Below, one piece after another: positions 48,428 to 48,530 of a DNA stretch of 48,530 bases. The translations under genes and the position numbers were made by a program. The notes below the pieces were generated by a model, which did not search any database, was not told the DNA's origin, and saw only the letters and a program-made list of their open reading frames with translations. The stretch is from Candidatus Sulfopaludibacter sp. SbA3 (lineage in GTDB: Bacteria; Acidobacteriota; Terriglobia; Bryobacterales; Bryobacteraceae), in contig CAMDED010000046.1 of assembly GCA_945893365.1 (NCBI GenBank), forward strand, positions 1 to 48,530. Reading direction: 5' to 3'. Every line of letters begins with the position of its first letter. Positions within the stretch are counted from its first letter, which is position 1.

Positions 48428-48530
48428 ATGAGCCAACCGGCTGTGGTTTCCTTGACCGCTGAAGAAGAGCAGACTTTACGGCAGTGGGCAAGAGCGGGTA
48501 CGCGCGAACATCGGCTCGTCGAACGGGCGA
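48428..48530 (+). CDS. IS630-type transposase, N-terminus only
   Basis: The ATG at 48428 opens a frame of 34 codons to the window edge: SQPAVVSLTAEEEQTLRQW, then ARAGTREHRLVERA. This matches the start of IS630-family transposases (LTAEER..L..WAR...T..RLVERARI), whose N-terminal part is a helix-turn-helix DNA-binding domain. The catalytic DDE domain is beyond the window, so activity and completeness cannot be judged. Confidence 0.7.
   Translation, partial: MSQPAVVSLTAEEEQTLRQWARAGTREHRLVERA

Overview
The window looks like a chromosomal segment of a soil Acidobacteriota, probably from the Solibacteres/Bryobacterales branch. The reasons are a high-GC sequence, very large Oar-type TonB-dependent receptors with an N-terminal carboxypeptidase-regulatory-like domain, a TPR/FG-GAP-UnbV pair, a DUF1501 plus PSCyt/PSD1 pair, a Ser/Thr kinase with a PD40 propeller sensor, and a DUF6599 protein behind secA. 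Taxonomy is inferred from gene content only.

Layout. 0-6 kb: a truncated secreted beta-helix lipoprotein, a YVTN propeller lipoprotein and a TonB-dependent receptor. 5.9-9.1 kb: a compact housekeeping operon (scpA, scpB, an RsuA/RluB pseudouridine synthase, a CoA-binding protein); ScpB carries a large tandem-repeat N-terminal extension. 9.1-13.4 kb: three translationally coupled exported proteins (PQQ-like propeller, TPR, FG-GAP/UnbV). 13.4-18 kb: a TonB-dependent receptor and a TPR protein on the other strand. 18-24 kb: an accessory island with a 0.7-kb array almost devoid of T on the + strand, a phage D5-like P-loop ATPase with extreme strand composition, a TIR/NB-ARC/WD40 STAND protein with 13 near-identical blades plus a divergent fourteenth, and a decayed second TIR gene. 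24-35 kb: a long minus-strand run with a kinase, its PD40 lipoprotein paralogue, a tandem alpha/beta hydrolase, an exopolysaccharide sugar transferase, a ClpS-like protein, a Tat-exported aldo/keto reductase and an S41-type protein that has lost its catalytic Ser and Lys. 35-39 kb: a second accessory zone with a receptor remnant, an orphan DUF433 antitoxin-like gene and an overlapping AAA ATPase plus small TOPRIM/DUF4276-like pair that resembles ATPase/nuclease defence modules. 39-43 kb: the DUF1501/PSCyt pair. 43-48.5 kb: a receptor remnant, secA, a DUF6599 gene, an unassigned small RNA with its own sigma70 promoter and terminator, and the start of an IS630-type transposase. An 84-bp dispersed repeat occurs twice in inverted orientation around the secA region.

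Best candidates for something undescribed are the T-depleted array with its D5-like ATPase, the TIR-STAND protein whose near-identical WD40 blades vary at fixed surface positions, the ATPase/DUF4276-like pair, and the small RNA at about 47984-48088. No tRNA, rRNA or CRISPR array was seen.
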